Below are positions 21,987 to 30,199 of a stretch of DNA of 64,000 nucleotides, one piece after another. Every line of letters begins with the position of its first letter. Position 1 is the first letter of the stretch. This DNA comes from Mycolicibacterium gadium (GTDB lineage: Bacteria > Actinomycetota > Actinomycetes > Mycobacteriales > Mycobacteriaceae): NCBI RefSeq assembly GCF_010728925.1, contig NZ_AP022608.1:4092001-4156000 (forward strand), read 5' to 3'. The translations under genes and the position numbers were made by a program. The notes beneath the pieces are model-generated. The model was not told where the DNA came from, searched no databases, and worked only from the letters and a program-made list of their open reading frames with translations.

Positions 21987-22636
21987 ACGGGATCCACGTC
22001 GGGCTCGGGATAGAACGGCGGCAGTATCGTCCCCCACTGCACACAGCTCCAGCGTCCATCGGTGATCGGCGCCAGCACCACCGCCTCCGTATTGCCCAGG
22101 TGGTGGTCGAGGGCAAAGCTGCTCTCGACGCCGGCCAGCACGGCCGAGGCCAGCCGGATTGCGGCGCCGTGGCTGACCACGACGATGTCGCCGGAGAACG
22201 AGTCGTCGTCGAGGTAGCGGATGCGCAACTGGGTGACGACCGGCAGGTAGCGCTCCAGCACCTGGCTGGCCGTCTCCCCGGCGGGCAGCGACAGGTCGAC
22301 ATGGCCCTCGTGCCATCGCTGGTAGATGCTGTTGAACTCCTCGATGGCCGCGTCGTCGTGACGATCTTCGAGGTGACCCACTTGAACCTCGTGGATCCCC
22401 TCCAGCTCGTGGGTGTCCACGCCGAGTTCGTCGGCGATCTCACGCGCGGTCTGCGAGGCGCGTACCGCGATCGAATGCGCGATGAGGCCGGGCTTGTCGG
22501 TGAGTCCGCGCGCGAAGGACCGGGCCTGGTCGCGACCGAGGTCGGTCAGTTCCGCCCCCGGCGGCCTGGTGTCGAGCCGACGCTCGACGTTGGCGTGTGA
22601 CTGTCCGTGCCGGACCAGCACCAGCCGTCCAGTCAC
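21950..22636 (-). CDS. Histidine phosphatase (phosphoglycerate mutase-like)
   Basis: Histidine phosphatase superfamily member of 228 aa (Rv3837c-like). The phospho-acceptor motif is LVLVRHGQSHAN near the N-terminus and the second catalytic His is in VVVSHGAAIR. The length and acidic loop resemble broad phosphatases rather than the glycolytic mutase. GTG 22636 overlaps the pheA stop by 4 bp (GTGA), so the two are translationally coupled; a longer open frame to 22726 lies inside pheA. Confidence 0.88.
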   Translation of the reverse strand: MTGRLVLVRHGQSHANVERRLDTRPPGAELTDLGRDQARSFARGLTDKPGLIAHSIAVRASQTAREIADELGVDTHELEGIHEVQVGHLEDRHDDAAIEEFNSIYQRWHEGHVDLSLPAGETASQVLERYLPVVTQLRIRYLDDDSFSGDIVVVSHGAAIRLASAVLAGVESSFALDHHLGNTEAVVLAPITDGRWSCVQWGTILPPFYPEPDVDPVQDALESADPMG

Positions 22637-23517
22637 CCTTCTTCCTCCCGCACCTGGTCTTCCCACACCTGCGTCCGTGTGGCCGAGCCCATTGGCCATG
22701 AACCGAGATATCGCACATCCACACAACGTTCGACCAAAGCCTTGAGTGCCTCGGCGACGGGCGCATCGTCGACGTGACCGACGCAGTCGAGGAAGAAGAT
22801 GTAGGTACCCAATTCGGTGCGGGTTGGCCGCGATTCGATGCGGGTCAGGTCGATGTCGCGGGCGGCGAACTCCCCGAGCGCCGATGCGAGCGCCCCGGGA
22901 ACGTTGGCGAGCCGCAGCACCACCGATGTGCGGTCGGCGTGGGTCCGCCGCGGTGGTGGGCCGACCGGTCCCGCCAGCACGAACCGGGTGCGTGCGTTGG
23001 GTTCGTCGACAACGCCGGCGGCGAGCACCTCCAGCCCGTGGCGTTGCGCGGCAAGCGCGGTGGTGACGGCGGCATCGGCGCGGCCTTCGGCGACGTCGAC
23101 GGCCGCCGCGGCGTTGGAGTTCGCCGCCTGGAATTCAGCGTCTGGATAGTTCTTCGCGACCCACTTCGCGACCTGGGCGCGCGCCACCGGAAACGCGGCG
23201 ATCGTGGCGGGATCGGCCACGCCGCTGCGCGCCGCGATCGTGAAGGCGATGTCGAGGGTGTATTCGGCGAAGATCTGTAGTGGCGAACCGGTCGCCAGGT
23301 TGTCCAGTGTCGGGAGCACGGAACCGTCGATCGAGTTCTCGATCGGCACGCACGCTAAGGCGGCGTCTGCGGATCGCACCATTTCCAGCGCGGCGGCTGG
23401 GCTGCTCGTCGGAAACCATTCGAACTCGGTCACGGGAACGAGTCGAGCCTCGACCATGCCCCGCAAGGCCGCCTCGGTGAAGGTCCCCTCGGGTCCGAGA
23501 TATGCGATACGGGTCAC
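22633..23517 (-). CDS. pheA: Prephenate dehydratase
   Basis: Converts prephenate to phenylpyruvate in phenylalanine synthesis. The 294-aa protein has the catalytic PDT domain (residues 1 to about 180; YLGPEGTFTEAAL, CVPIENSIDGSV and the TRF motif in ARTRFVLAG) and a C-terminal ACT domain (about 195-275) with the ESRP motif (IESRPTRTELG) that binds Phe for feedback inhibition. Start codon is GTG 23517. Single-function actinobacterial type, not fused to chorismate mutase. Confidence 0.95.
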   Translation of the reverse strand: MTRIAYLGPEGTFTEAALRGMVEARLVPVTEFEWFPTSSPAAALEMVRSADAALACVPIENSIDGSVLPTLDNLATGSPLQIFAEYTLDIAFTIAARSGVADPATIAAFPVARAQVAKWVAKNYPDAEFQAANSNAAAAVDVAEGRADAAVTTALAAQRHGLEVLAAGVVDEPNARTRFVLAGPVGPPPRRTHADRTSVVLRLANVPGALASALGEFAARDIDLTRIESRPTRTELGTYIFFLDCVGHVDDAPVAEALKALVERCVDVRYLGSWPMGSATRTQVWEDQVREEEG

Positions 23518-23592
23518 GGTCCAACCCTATCGGTTCACCTGGGTAATCCCGTTCCGCTGCGCGTAAGCCTTGCGCGACCGCAGGCTCCATAG

Positions 23593-23611
23593 TTAAGTTA
23601 GGCTCACCTTA
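23593..23611. promoter_or_regulatory. IdeR/DtxR iron box
   Basis: TTAAGTTAGGCTCACCTTA matches 16 of 19 positions of the mycobacterial IdeR consensus. It lies 18 bp upstream of the ATG at 23629, overlapping the expected promoter, so iron-loaded IdeR should repress the DUF2470 gene. Rv3839 is IdeR-regulated in M. tuberculosis. Confidence 0.88.
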
Positions 23612-23628
23612 TCTACGGGAGGTTGGCC

Positions 23629-24426
23629 ATGACAGAGCTGGAGACCAAAGCCACACCGACGACGGCCGAGCGCATCCGCAGCGCATTCGCACGGGCCGGC
23701 GGGGCGATGCTCGCGGTCGAAGGGCTGGAACCCGCCGAATCTCCGGTGCACCACCTGCTCGACGACGGTTCGTTCGCGATCACCGTTCCGATCGACGGCG
23801 CCGTCGCTCACATGGTGGTTTCGGCGGGTGCGGCCGGTGTCCAGGCGGTGCTGGAAATGACCGACTACGCCCCGCTGCCACTGCGTGAACCGGTGCGGTC
23901 ACTGGTGTGGATCCGCGGCCGCTTGCACGACGTCCCCTCCGGCGAGGTCCGTGCGCTGCTCGACCTCATCGCGGCCGAGGATCCGAATCCCGCCTTGCTC
24001 CAGGTGAACTCGGGACCCGACTCCGAGAAGGACACCCGCTACTCGTTGATGAGGCTCGAGATCGACTCCGTTGTCGTCGCCGATTCCACCGGGGCCGAAT
24101 CCGTCGGCTTGAGCGCGCTGCTGGGTGCGCGACCCGACCCCTTCTGCGCGATGGAGTCGTGCTGGCTGCAGCACATGGAGTCCGCGCACCGCGAGGTGGT
24201 CGACCGGTTGGCCAGCCGACTTCCCGGCTCGCTGCGCCGCGGACGCGTCCGTCCCCTCGGCCTGGATCGCTACGGTGTCCAGCTGCGTATCGAGGGCGAT
24301 GACGGCGACCACGACGTTCGGCTGCCCTTCGCAAAGCCGGTCGACGACGTCAGCGGTCTGTCCCAGGCGCTCCGGGTGCTGATGGGCTGCCCGTTCCTCA
24401 ACGGCTTGCGCGCGCGTCGGCTCTGA
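23629..24426 (+). CDS. DUF2470 protein, iron-regulated (Rv3839-like)
   Basis: A 265-aa protein of the DUF2470 family. This domain is found at the C-terminus of HugZ-like haem-degrading or flavin-split-barrel proteins, so a role in haem or iron handling is plausible but not shown. Conserved stretches include GGAMLAVEGLEP and ESCWLQHMESAHREVV, followed by VRPLGLDRYGVQLRI and DVRLPFAKPVDD. ATG 23629 follows GGGAGG (23617-23622). The IdeR box directly upstream supports derepression under low iron. Confidence 0.85.
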   Translation: MTELETKATPTTAERIRSAFARAGGAMLAVEGLEPAESPVHHLLDDGSFAITVPIDGAVAHMVVSAGAAGVQAVLEMTDYAPLPLREPVRSLVWIRGRLHDVPSGEVRALLDLIAAEDPNPALLQVNSGPDSEKDTRYSLMRLEIDSVVVADSTGAESVGLSALLGARPDPFCAMESCWLQHMESAHREVVDRLASRLPGSLRRGRVRPLGLDRYGVQLRIEGDDGDHDVRLPFAKPVDDVSGLSQALRVLMGCPFLNGLRARRL

Positions 24427-24454
24427 GCCGCCGCCAGGCCGCTAGCCTGGCCCG

Positions 24455-25222
24455 GTGACCGGCGCCCCCGACGACCTGACAGACGCGCAGCGCCGTGGGC
24501 TGCGCATCGAGATCGTCGTCGTATTGGCGGTCACCTTCGGACTGTCGGCCTACACCGCCCTGCTCAACCTCATCGAAGCAGTCCTGCTCGGGCTGTCCGG
24601 ACAGGTCGTGGCGCTCAACCCGCGACGGTCACCATTCGACCTGATCGACCTCGGGTTGAACCTCTCGTGGGTTTTCCAGCTGCTGGCGTGGGGTGCTCTC
24701 GGTCTATACCTGTTGTGGCGCAGCGGGTTCGGTCCCGCCCAAATTGGGCTGGGCAGAATCCAGTGGCGTCCCGACCTCCTCGGCGGCGTCGGCCTGGCAC
24801 TGCTGATCGGGCTGCCCGGCCTGGCGTTCTATCTGCTCTCACGAGTGCTGGGCATGAACGCCTCGGTGGAACCCGCGGAGCTGTACGACACCTGGTGGCG
24901 CATTCCCGTGCTGCTGCTCGTCGCGTTCGCGAACGGCTGGGCCGAGGAGGTGATCGTCGTCGGGTTCCTGCTCACCCGCCTGCGCCAACTGCGGATCAGC
25001 CCGCTGACCGCGGTGATCATCACGAGCCTGTTGCGCGGTCTGTACCACCTGTATCAGGGTTTCGGCGCCGGCCTCGGCAACGTGGCGATGGGCCTGGTCT
25101 TCGGCTACGTGTACCTGCGCACCGGGCGGTTGTGGCCGCTGATCGTCGCGCACGCGCTGATCGACGCGGTCGCATTCGTCGGATACGCATTGGCGGCGGG
25201 CCAGCTGAACTGGCTGCAGTAG
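24455..25222 (+). CDS. CPBP-family intramembrane metalloprotease
   Basis: A 255-aa polytopic membrane protein with about seven hydrophobic segments. The family motifs are present: WAEEVIVVGFLLTRLR (EExxxR-like Glu pair), RGLYHLYQG (His) and VAHALIDAVAF (HxxxD). These are the proposed metal ligands of Abi/CPBP (Rce1-like) proteases. Start GTG 24455, 28 bp after the DUF2470 gene. Substrates are unknown; it may be co-transcribed with the LCP gene 25 bp downstream. Confidence 0.88.
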   Translation: MTGAPDDLTDAQRRGLRIEIVVVLAVTFGLSAYTALLNLIEAVLLGLSGQVVALNPRRSPFDLIDLGLNLSWVFQLLAWGALGLYLLWRSGFGPAQIGLGRIQWRPDLLGGVGLALLIGLPGLAFYLLSRVLGMNASVEPAELYDTWWRIPVLLLVAFANGWAEEVIVVGFLLTRLRQLRISPLTAVIITSLLRGLYHLYQGFGAGLGNVAMGLVFGYVYLRTGRLWPLIVAHALIDAVAFVGYALAAGQLNWLQ

Positions 25223-25247
25223 GGTCCGGCCGACGTACATTCTTGCT

Positions 25248-26465
25248 GTGGACGACAACCGGCAGCAGCACCCGGGTTTCGACCCGTATCAACGCCGGGA
25301 GCCGTCGCAGGTGATCCGGCGCGATCCCAACTACCGGCCTTCGGCGCTACCGAAGCCACCCAACCCTCGGCATCGACTCCCGCCACCGCCACCGCCACCG
25401 CAGCGGAGGCCGCCACCGCCGCACCGGCCACCACCGCCACCGCCACGGGTGCGGCCGCCGGCACCTCAGGCCCGCCCACCAGCGCCGCCGGCACCGAAAA
25501 AGCCGCGGCGCAAACGTCATTGGGGCCGAACACTGCTTGTGCTGCTGCTCCTGTTCGTCGTCGCCATCGTGGGCGGTGGAGTCTGGATCGACTCGTCGCT
25601 GCACCGCATCCCGGCACTGGCCGACTACCCGGACCGACCCACGGCGGGCTCAGGTACGACATGGTTACTCGTGGGGTCGGACAGCCGACAGGCGCTGACA
25701 CCCGAACAACAGGCGGAGTTGGCCACCGGCGGCGACCTCGGTAGCGGCCGCACCGACACGATTCTGCTGGTCCACATCCCCGGTCTCGGTTCCAGCACCC
25801 CGACGACGATGGTGTCTATCCCGCGCGACTCGTACGTGGACATCCCCGGCTACGGCAGCGACAAGATCAACGCGGCATTCCTGGAAGGCGGGGCGCCGCT
25901 GTTGGCTCAGACCGTAGAACAGGCCACCGGGCTTCGCTTGGACCACTACGCCGAGATCGGATTCGACGGGTTCGCCGTCATGGTCGACGCGGTGGGCGGC
26001 GTGACCATGTGTCCCGCCGAGCCGATCGACGATCCGCTGGCGGGTATCAACCTGCCCGCGGGCTGTCAGAAGCTCGACGGCCGCACCGCGCTCGGCTATG
26101 TCCGCACGCGGGCCACGCCGCGGGCAGATCTGGACCGGATGGTGAATCAGCGCGAGTTCATGTCCGCCCTGCTGCACCGCGCGGCCAGTCCCGCGGTGTG
26201 GCTGAACCCGCTGCGCTGGTATCCGATGGCGCACGCCGCGTCGGGGGCGGTCACCGTCGGCCAGGAGGACCACATCTGGGACCTGGCGCGGCTCGGTTGG
26301 GCGCTGCGGGGGGACGTCACGACGACGACGGTGCCGATCGGCGAGTTCGCCGAGGGCGACTCGGGATCGATCGTGGTGTGGGACAGCGAGGTCGCCGACC
26401 AATTGTTCGCCGCACTGAAAACCGACGCGCCGGTACCACAGGACGTCATCGACGCACAGCCCTGA
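25248..26465 (+). CDS. LytR-CpsA-Psr (LCP) family wall ligase
   Basis: LCP enzymes attach polymers such as arabinogalactan to peptidoglycan from lipid carriers. The 405-aa protein has a long cytosolic Pro/Arg-rich N-terminus (residues 35-90), one TM helix (94-113) and an extracytoplasmic LCP domain from about residue 137. Conserved pyrophosphate-binding features include LLVGSDSR, GRTDTILLVHI, VSIPRDSYVDI and LDRMVNQREF with Arg and Asp in the expected places. GTG 25248 is the start. It is full length, whereas Rv3840 at this position in M. tuberculosis is annotated as much shorter, to my recollection. Confidence 0.88.
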   Translation: MDDNRQQHPGFDPYQRREPSQVIRRDPNYRPSALPKPPNPRHRLPPPPPPPQRRPPPPHRPPPPPPRVRPPAPQARPPAPPAPKKPRRKRHWGRTLLVLLLLFVVAIVGGGVWIDSSLHRIPALADYPDRPTAGSGTTWLLVGSDSRQALTPEQQAELATGGDLGSGRTDTILLVHIPGLGSSTPTTMVSIPRDSYVDIPGYGSDKINAAFLEGGAPLLAQTVEQATGLRLDHYAEIGFDGFAVMVDAVGGVTMCPAEPIDDPLAGINLPAGCQKLDGRTALGYVRTRATPRADLDRMVNQREFMSALLHRAASPAVWLNPLRWYPMAHAASGAVTVGQEDHIWDLARLGWALRGDVTTTTVPIGEFAEGDSGSIVVWDSEVADQLFAALKTDAPVPQDVIDAQP

Positions 26466-26551
26466 CAGGCGGCCTTGGCGGCGTCATGGCGCGATTCAGG
26501 CTGATTTCTCGACGTGCGGTTACGCGCGACAAACGCCCACGGCGGCGCGCT

Positions 26552-27376
26552 CTAGTCGCTCTGCACCCCGGTCAGCCCGTTCTGCAGCCAGTCCTTGGTG
26601 CGGCCCGGGTGGTTGGTCGCCACCCAGGCGACGCCGACGTCTCGGCAGTAGTGCACGTCCTCGTAGTGGTCGACGGTCCAGCAGTACAACGCCCGGCCTT
26701 GGGCGGCGGCGCGATCCACCAGTTCGGGATGCTCGCGCAGCGTCGATATCGACGGGCCCACCGCGGTCGCGCCGACGGTCGTCGCGGCGCTGCCGCCGAG
26801 AAAACGCGACGTCTCTCCTAGTAGCACGGTCGGCAGCATCGGCGCCGCGCGCCGGATGCGCCACACCGCCGCGGCCGAGAACGACATCACCACGGCGCGC
26901 GACAGATCGGCCGAAGCCGGTGCTGCGACGCCGTACCGATGCAGCAGTGCGAGGACCTTGCTTTCGACCAGCGCGCCGTAGCGAACGGGATGTTTGGTCT
27001 CGATGAAGAGTTTCACCGGGCGGTTCCAGTCCAGCACCAGCTTGACGAGGTCGTCGAGCGTCAGCAGTCCCGTGTCACCGGTCGCACCGCCGACTTCCCG
27101 GCTGGGATGCCAAGCGCCGTAATCCAATTCGCGCAGCTGAGCCAGCGTCATCTCGCTCACCAGTCCGCTTCCGTTGGACGTCCGGTCCACCCTGCGGTCG
27201 TGCACGCAGACCAGGTGACCGTCGCGGGTCAGCCGCACATCGCATTCGACGCCGTCGGCACCTTCCTTCAGTGCCAACTCGTAGGCAGCCAGGGTGTGCT
27301 CGGGGCGTTCACCGGACGCACCGCGGTGCGCCACGACGAACGGATGGCCGGCGAGCGTGCCGTCGCCCGAGTTCAT
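26552..27376 (-). CDS. glpQ1: Glycerophosphodiester phosphodiesterase
   Basis: Hydrolyses glycerophosphodiesters to an alcohol and glycerol-3-phosphate. The 274-aa protein shows HRGASGERPEHT near the N-terminus (catalytic His), DGVECDVRLTRDG (metal-binding Glu/Asp) and VCVHDRRVDRTSNG (second catalytic His). No clear signal peptide is seen, so it is probably cytosolic. It starts at ATG 27376, seven bases after the upstream DUF4328 gene stops, which suggests one transcript. Confidence 0.92.
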   Translation of the reverse strand: MNSGDGTLAGHPFVVAHRGASGERPEHTLAAYELALKEGADGVECDVRLTRDGHLVCVHDRRVDRTSNGSGLVSEMTLAQLRELDYGAWHPSREVGGATGDTGLLTLDDLVKLVLDWNRPVKLFIETKHPVRYGALVESKVLALLHRYGVAAPASADLSRAVVMSFSAAAVWRIRRAAPMLPTVLLGETSRFLGGSAATTVGATAVGPSISTLREHPELVDRAAAQGRALYCWTVDHYEDVHYCRDVGVAWVATNHPGRTKDWLQNGLTGVQSD

Positions 27377-27382
27377 AGGTAC

Positions 27383-28396
27383 CTATGCTGCCGGGTTTTG
27401 GCCTTCGGACTCAACCGCAGCGGCATTCTCGGGTTCGGTGTCGCGTCGCGTCTCGGTGTTCACGGCGGCGTCGGGCACGATCACCCAGCGCTTGGACGGT
27501 TTCTCGACGGGTTGGCGCTCGAACCCGTCGAACACTTTCATGGCGAGCAGAACGGCGGCCAACGCCAGTAGATACGCCACGGTGGTCGTCACCGTGTTGT
27601 CGGCGATGGCCTGGGCCTCGGTGGCGAAGCTCGTCGCAATGGAGAACACCGACACCGCGGTGCTGGCGACCCACACCAGCCACCACACCGCGATGGATCT
27701 GCGGAGCCAGGTGAACCGCTCCTCGACGCCAGCCAGTTCGATGACGAACACCGGCGCCCAGGCCAGGTTGACGACGGGCACAAGGCAACCCGCACGAAGC
27801 GACCACAGCGACCGCGGGTCCGGCTGCCCCCGATAGGCGTAGGCGGCGGCCCTGCGGCCGATGAGCCAATTCGTCAGCACCACCGCGCTGGCGACCACCG
27901 TGAACATCGCGATGACACTGAGCACGACGCCGATCCACGTCACGCCACCCGCCACCCATGGGTTGAGCAACGTGCTGCGATTGACGATGAGCAGTGCGTA
28001 GCGCACCAGATGCGCGAGCGCCGCTGCGCCGAGCACGGCCATGGTCGCGACCAGGGTGGTTCGCACGATCCCGGCGGACGGGCCAGGGCGCTGCGGCGCC
28101 TGCTGCTGCCGATCGATCGAGTCGAAACGGTCGACGAGGCCCCAGCGCGGGATGAATGCGTAGCGCGGGGTCGGACCGAGGGGGCGACGAGTCGGGCGCG
28201 GTGGTGGCGCCGATCCCGGACGCACCGCGATCCAGCGATACCCCGGCGGCAGTCTCCTACCTGACGGTGGGGCCCCCGGTGCAGCGGAGGCTGGACCCGT
28301 CGGCGCGAGCAGCGCGCCGTTGCAGCGCGGGCACCAGTCCCGTCGGCGGTCACGCACGTTCCAGCGCGTTCCGCACGTGGAACAGACCTGGATCAT
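27383..28396 (-). CDS. DUF4328 membrane protein with N-terminal zinc ribbon (Rv3843c-like)
   Basis: A 337-aa protein. The N-terminus is a four-Cys zinc ribbon (CSTCGTRWNVRDRRRDWCPRC). A Pro/Arg-rich linker leads to a membrane domain of about six helices, typical of DUF4328, with NPWVAGGVTWIGVVLS and CLVPVVNLAWAPVFVIEL. The C-terminal tail is polar and acidic. The function is unknown; the zinc ribbon suggests a cytosolic contact with nucleic acid or protein. Confidence 0.85.
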   Translation of the reverse strand: MIQVCSTCGTRWNVRDRRRDWCPRCNGALLAPTGPASAAPGAPPSGRRLPPGYRWIAVRPGSAPPPRPTRRPLGPTPRYAFIPRWGLVDRFDSIDRQQQAPQRPGPSAGIVRTTLVATMAVLGAAALAHLVRYALLIVNRSTLLNPWVAGGVTWIGVVLSVIAMFTVVASAVVLTNWLIGRRAAAYAYRGQPDPRSLWSLRAGCLVPVVNLAWAPVFVIELAGVEERFTWLRRSIAVWWLVWVASTAVSVFSIATSFATEAQAIADNTVTTTVAYLLALAAVLLAMKVFDGFERQPVEKPSKRWVIVPDAAVNTETRRDTEPENAAAVESEGQNPAA

Positions 28397-28430
28397 CCGA
28401 CCAGCCTAACCAGCAATTGGCAGCGATTGC

Positions 28431-28772
28431 TCAGACGACGCCCGCACCACCGTCGTCGGTGACCACCGGTCGTCCGGCGTCCGCCCACGCGTGCATGCCA
28501 CCGCTGACATTGATGGGCGCGTACCCGTTCTGCGCCAGGTATTGGGCGACCCGCTGCGAGCGGCCCCCGACCCCACATACGACGTACAACGTGGCCGAGG
28601 TGTCGATCTCGGCCATACGGGCCGGAATCTGGCCCATTGGGATGTGCCGGGCGCCTGGCGCGTGGCCGCGCTGCCACTCGTCGTCTTCGCGAACGTCGAG
28701 CAAGATCACCGATTCGTCGAAGTTCGCCGGAACGGTCGCGATGTCGGCCTGCGGGACCGCGTCGGAGTCCAT
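28431..28772 (-). CDS. Rhodanese-like sulfurtransferase domain protein
   Basis: A single-domain rhodanese of 113 aa. VILLDVREDDEWQRGHAPGA is the CH2A-type opening, and the active-site Cys lies in the six-residue loop VVCGVGGRS. Likely carries persulfide sulfur or detoxifies cyanide or sulfide; the partner is unknown. It starts at ATG 28772 and its upstream region carries the DnaA-box-like cluster. Confidence 0.88.
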   Translation of the reverse strand: MDSDAVPQADIATVPANFDESVILLDVREDDEWQRGHAPGARHIPMGQIPARMAEIDTSATLYVVCGVGGRSQRVAQYLAQNGYAPINVSGGMHAWADAGRPVVTDDGGAGVV

Positions 28773-28824
28773 GGGCCAATGCTCGCATATGGCGGCGGGT
28801 CCGCCCAGGCCAGCAATTCCCGGC

Positions 28825-28923
28825 TATCCACAGTTTCCACAGGTTCATCCACAGGCCCAAGATCAGGACAAAAGGAGTCTGAGCCGGTGAATCTGTGCGG
28901 TTACTCAAGATCACTGTGGATAA
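28825..28923. other. Cluster of DnaA-box-like 9-mers
   Basis: Four matches to the DnaA box lie within 100 bp of intergenic DNA: CTATCCACA (28825-28833), GTTTCCACA (28834-28842), TCATCCACA (28846-28854) and an exact TTATCCACA on the minus strand (28915-28923). Three are in the same orientation and close together. Possible DnaA titration or regulatory site; the chromosomal origin is expected nearer dnaA itself. Confidence 0.55.
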
Positions 28924-29164
28924 CTGGGATGTGATCAAGCCGACAATCAACAGCCGGAGCGAGCCTGAGCGAAATACCTCGCCAGGCTAACCATCCGCCT
29001 CTTGACGGCTGTCGCGGGTTTTGTACCCCCCACCTGCGGTTCTAAACACTTCTTCGCGCCGATTTCTTCCGACCAGCGGCAGGGGTTATGATCGCGGTCA
29101 CTACGTGGGCATTGTGACCGATCTCACCGGGGAGGGTATCGATCGTGCAGGTCAGGAGCTGTTA
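28924..29164. promoter_or_regulatory. Upstream region of the small membrane-protein gene
   Basis: No gene is seen between the DnaA-box cluster and ATG 29165. TATGAT at 29086-29091 is a reasonable -10 box for the small gene; a -35 box is unclear. CAGGAG at 29151-29156 is the probable ribosome binding site. Confidence 0.4.
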
Positions 29165-29326
29165 ATGACGTCGTCGCATCCGATTGGGCCGGGGTCCGCG
29201 GTACCGCCGTCTGAGTGGCATTCCTCCGCCAACATCTACACCCGGGGCCAGTTGATGGCCTGTATGCGGGCCGGTGTGATCGCGCTCGTCCTGTTGGGCG
29301 TGCTCGCCTTGATCGTCCTGTACTGA
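29165..29326 (+). CDS. Small single-pass membrane protein
   Basis: A 53-aa protein with a polar N-terminus (MTSSHPIGPGSAVPPSEWHS) and one C-terminal TM helix (GVIALVLLGVLALIVLY). ATG 29165 has AGGAG at normal spacing. No known family was recognised. It lies in front of the shared terminator hairpin and is convergent with sodN. Confidence 0.6.
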   Translation: MTSSHPIGPGSAVPPSEWHSSANIYTRGQLMACMRAGVIALVLLGVLALIVLY

Positions 29327-29358
29327 TCGACGTCGCTCCGGGAAAACTCACCAGCACG

Positions 29359-29392
29359 AAAAAACGGGCCTGCTCGCGGTGAGCAGGCCCGT
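29359..29392 (-). terminator. Intrinsic terminator of sodN
   Basis: A 12-bp stem ACGGGCCTGCTC / GAGCAGGCCCGT with a 5-nt loop is followed, on the minus strand, by six T residues (29359-29364). It lies 15 bp after the sodN stop. This is a canonical L-shaped terminator, unusual for mycobacteria, and the hairpin may also serve the convergent small gene. Confidence 0.88.
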
Positions 29393-29406
29393 CTTCATGT
29401 CAGTCG

Positions 29407-29829
29407 CTATGCGGGCGGGTAGACGCCCATCTGCTTGCCCTTGTCGGTCTGCCAGAAGATGTCGGCGATCTCGTCGATCGTCTTGAGCAGCTTCTCGGCG
29501 ACGGCGGCGTCGAGGGACTTCTTGACGTCACCCGCGCCGTGCACGCCGTCCCAGAACAACTGGTGCAGGTTGGGGAACTGCTCGAAGTGGTCCTTGGTGA
29601 AGAAGTCGGCCCACAACACCATGAGGTGGTGCTTGACCTCTTCGGCCTGGCGCTCCTTGATGATGATCGCGCGGGCCTTGAAATGGTCATCGTCCGAGTC
29701 GTGGTACTTCTGGATCGTCTTCAGACACGAGAGCGCCTCGATCTTGGCCTGGGCCGGATCGTAAACACCGCAGTACAGGTCGCAGTGGGCGTGGGCAGGG
29801 GTGGCGTTGTTCATGAGTCGATGCAGCAT
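29407..29829 (-). CDS. sodN: Nickel-dependent superoxide dismutase
   Basis: Ni-SOD of 140 aa as a precursor, which dismutates superoxide in the cytoplasm as a homohexamer. A 14-residue leader (MLHRLMNNATPAHA) must be removed to expose the nickel hook: mature His1, Cys2, Cys6 and Tyr9 are all present in HCDLYCGVYDP. Position 5 is Tyr where the canonical hook HCXXPCXXY has Pro. The four-helix bundle part (AKHH-type helix here EEVKHHLMVLWADFF, and IFWQTDKGK) fits Streptomyces SodN. ATG 29829 is preferred over ATG 29814 because of the leader length and AGG upstream. M. tuberculosis has the Fe/Mn enzyme sodA in this position. Confidence 0.93.
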   Translation of the reverse strand: MLHRLMNNATPAHAHCDLYCGVYDPAQAKIEALSCLKTIQKYHDSDDDHFKARAIIIKERQAEEVKHHLMVLWADFFTKDHFEQFPNLHQLFWDGVHGAGDVKKSLDAAVAEKLLKTIDEIADIFWQTDKGKQMGVYPPA

Positions 29830-29851
29830 GGCCCTAACCTACCCTTCGAGG

Positions 29852-30199
29852 GTGCCGCGAAACCATCCTCCACCCCGTTGGCCATTGCGTTTGTTCAGGG
29901 TTGTCGAGGACTCGATGCGCCCGGCGCTGCGACCAGGCGACGGCTTGGTGGCATGGCGCGACGGCGTACTCCGCACCGGCCAGCTGCGGTTGTTCCGCGA
30001 CCCGCGCCGGTCCACCCGTTGGCTCGTCAAACGAGTCGGCGAGGTGTACGGCACCGGCCCGAACGCGATATTCGAAGCTCGGTCGGACAATCCCACAGCA
30101 CCGGGTGCCGTCGACTCCCACGAACTGGGATGGGTGTCCGCCGCAGGCACCTATCGCGTCGTCTATACGGTCCGGGCACCAGGCGGCCGCGGCCGATGA
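29852..30199 (+). CDS. sodX: Ni-SOD maturation protease SodX (S26 signal-peptidase-like)
   Basis: Small serine protease of 115 aa that should cleave the SodN leader. The catalytic Ser is in VEDSMRPALRPGDGLVAWR and the general-base Lys in RWLVKRVGEV; the box E-like RSDNPTAPGAVDSHELGWV follows, as in type I signal peptidases. It lacks a TM anchor, as expected for a cytosolic protease. GTG 29852 is the chosen start; the frame is open back into sodN (29801). The genes are divergent with only 22 bp between them, so their promoters must overlap coding sequence. Confidence 0.85.
   Translation: MPRNHPPPRWPLRLFRVVEDSMRPALRPGDGLVAWRDGVLRTGQLRLFRDPRRSTRWLVKRVGEVYGTGPNAIFEARSDNPTAPGAVDSHELGWVSAAGTYRVVYTVRAPGGRGR

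Noticed and set aside
29832..29849. TAGGTTAGGG on the minus strand near the sodN start, like an IdeR half-site
   Set aside because: Only one arm matches; the second half is not palindromic and it overlaps the start codon.
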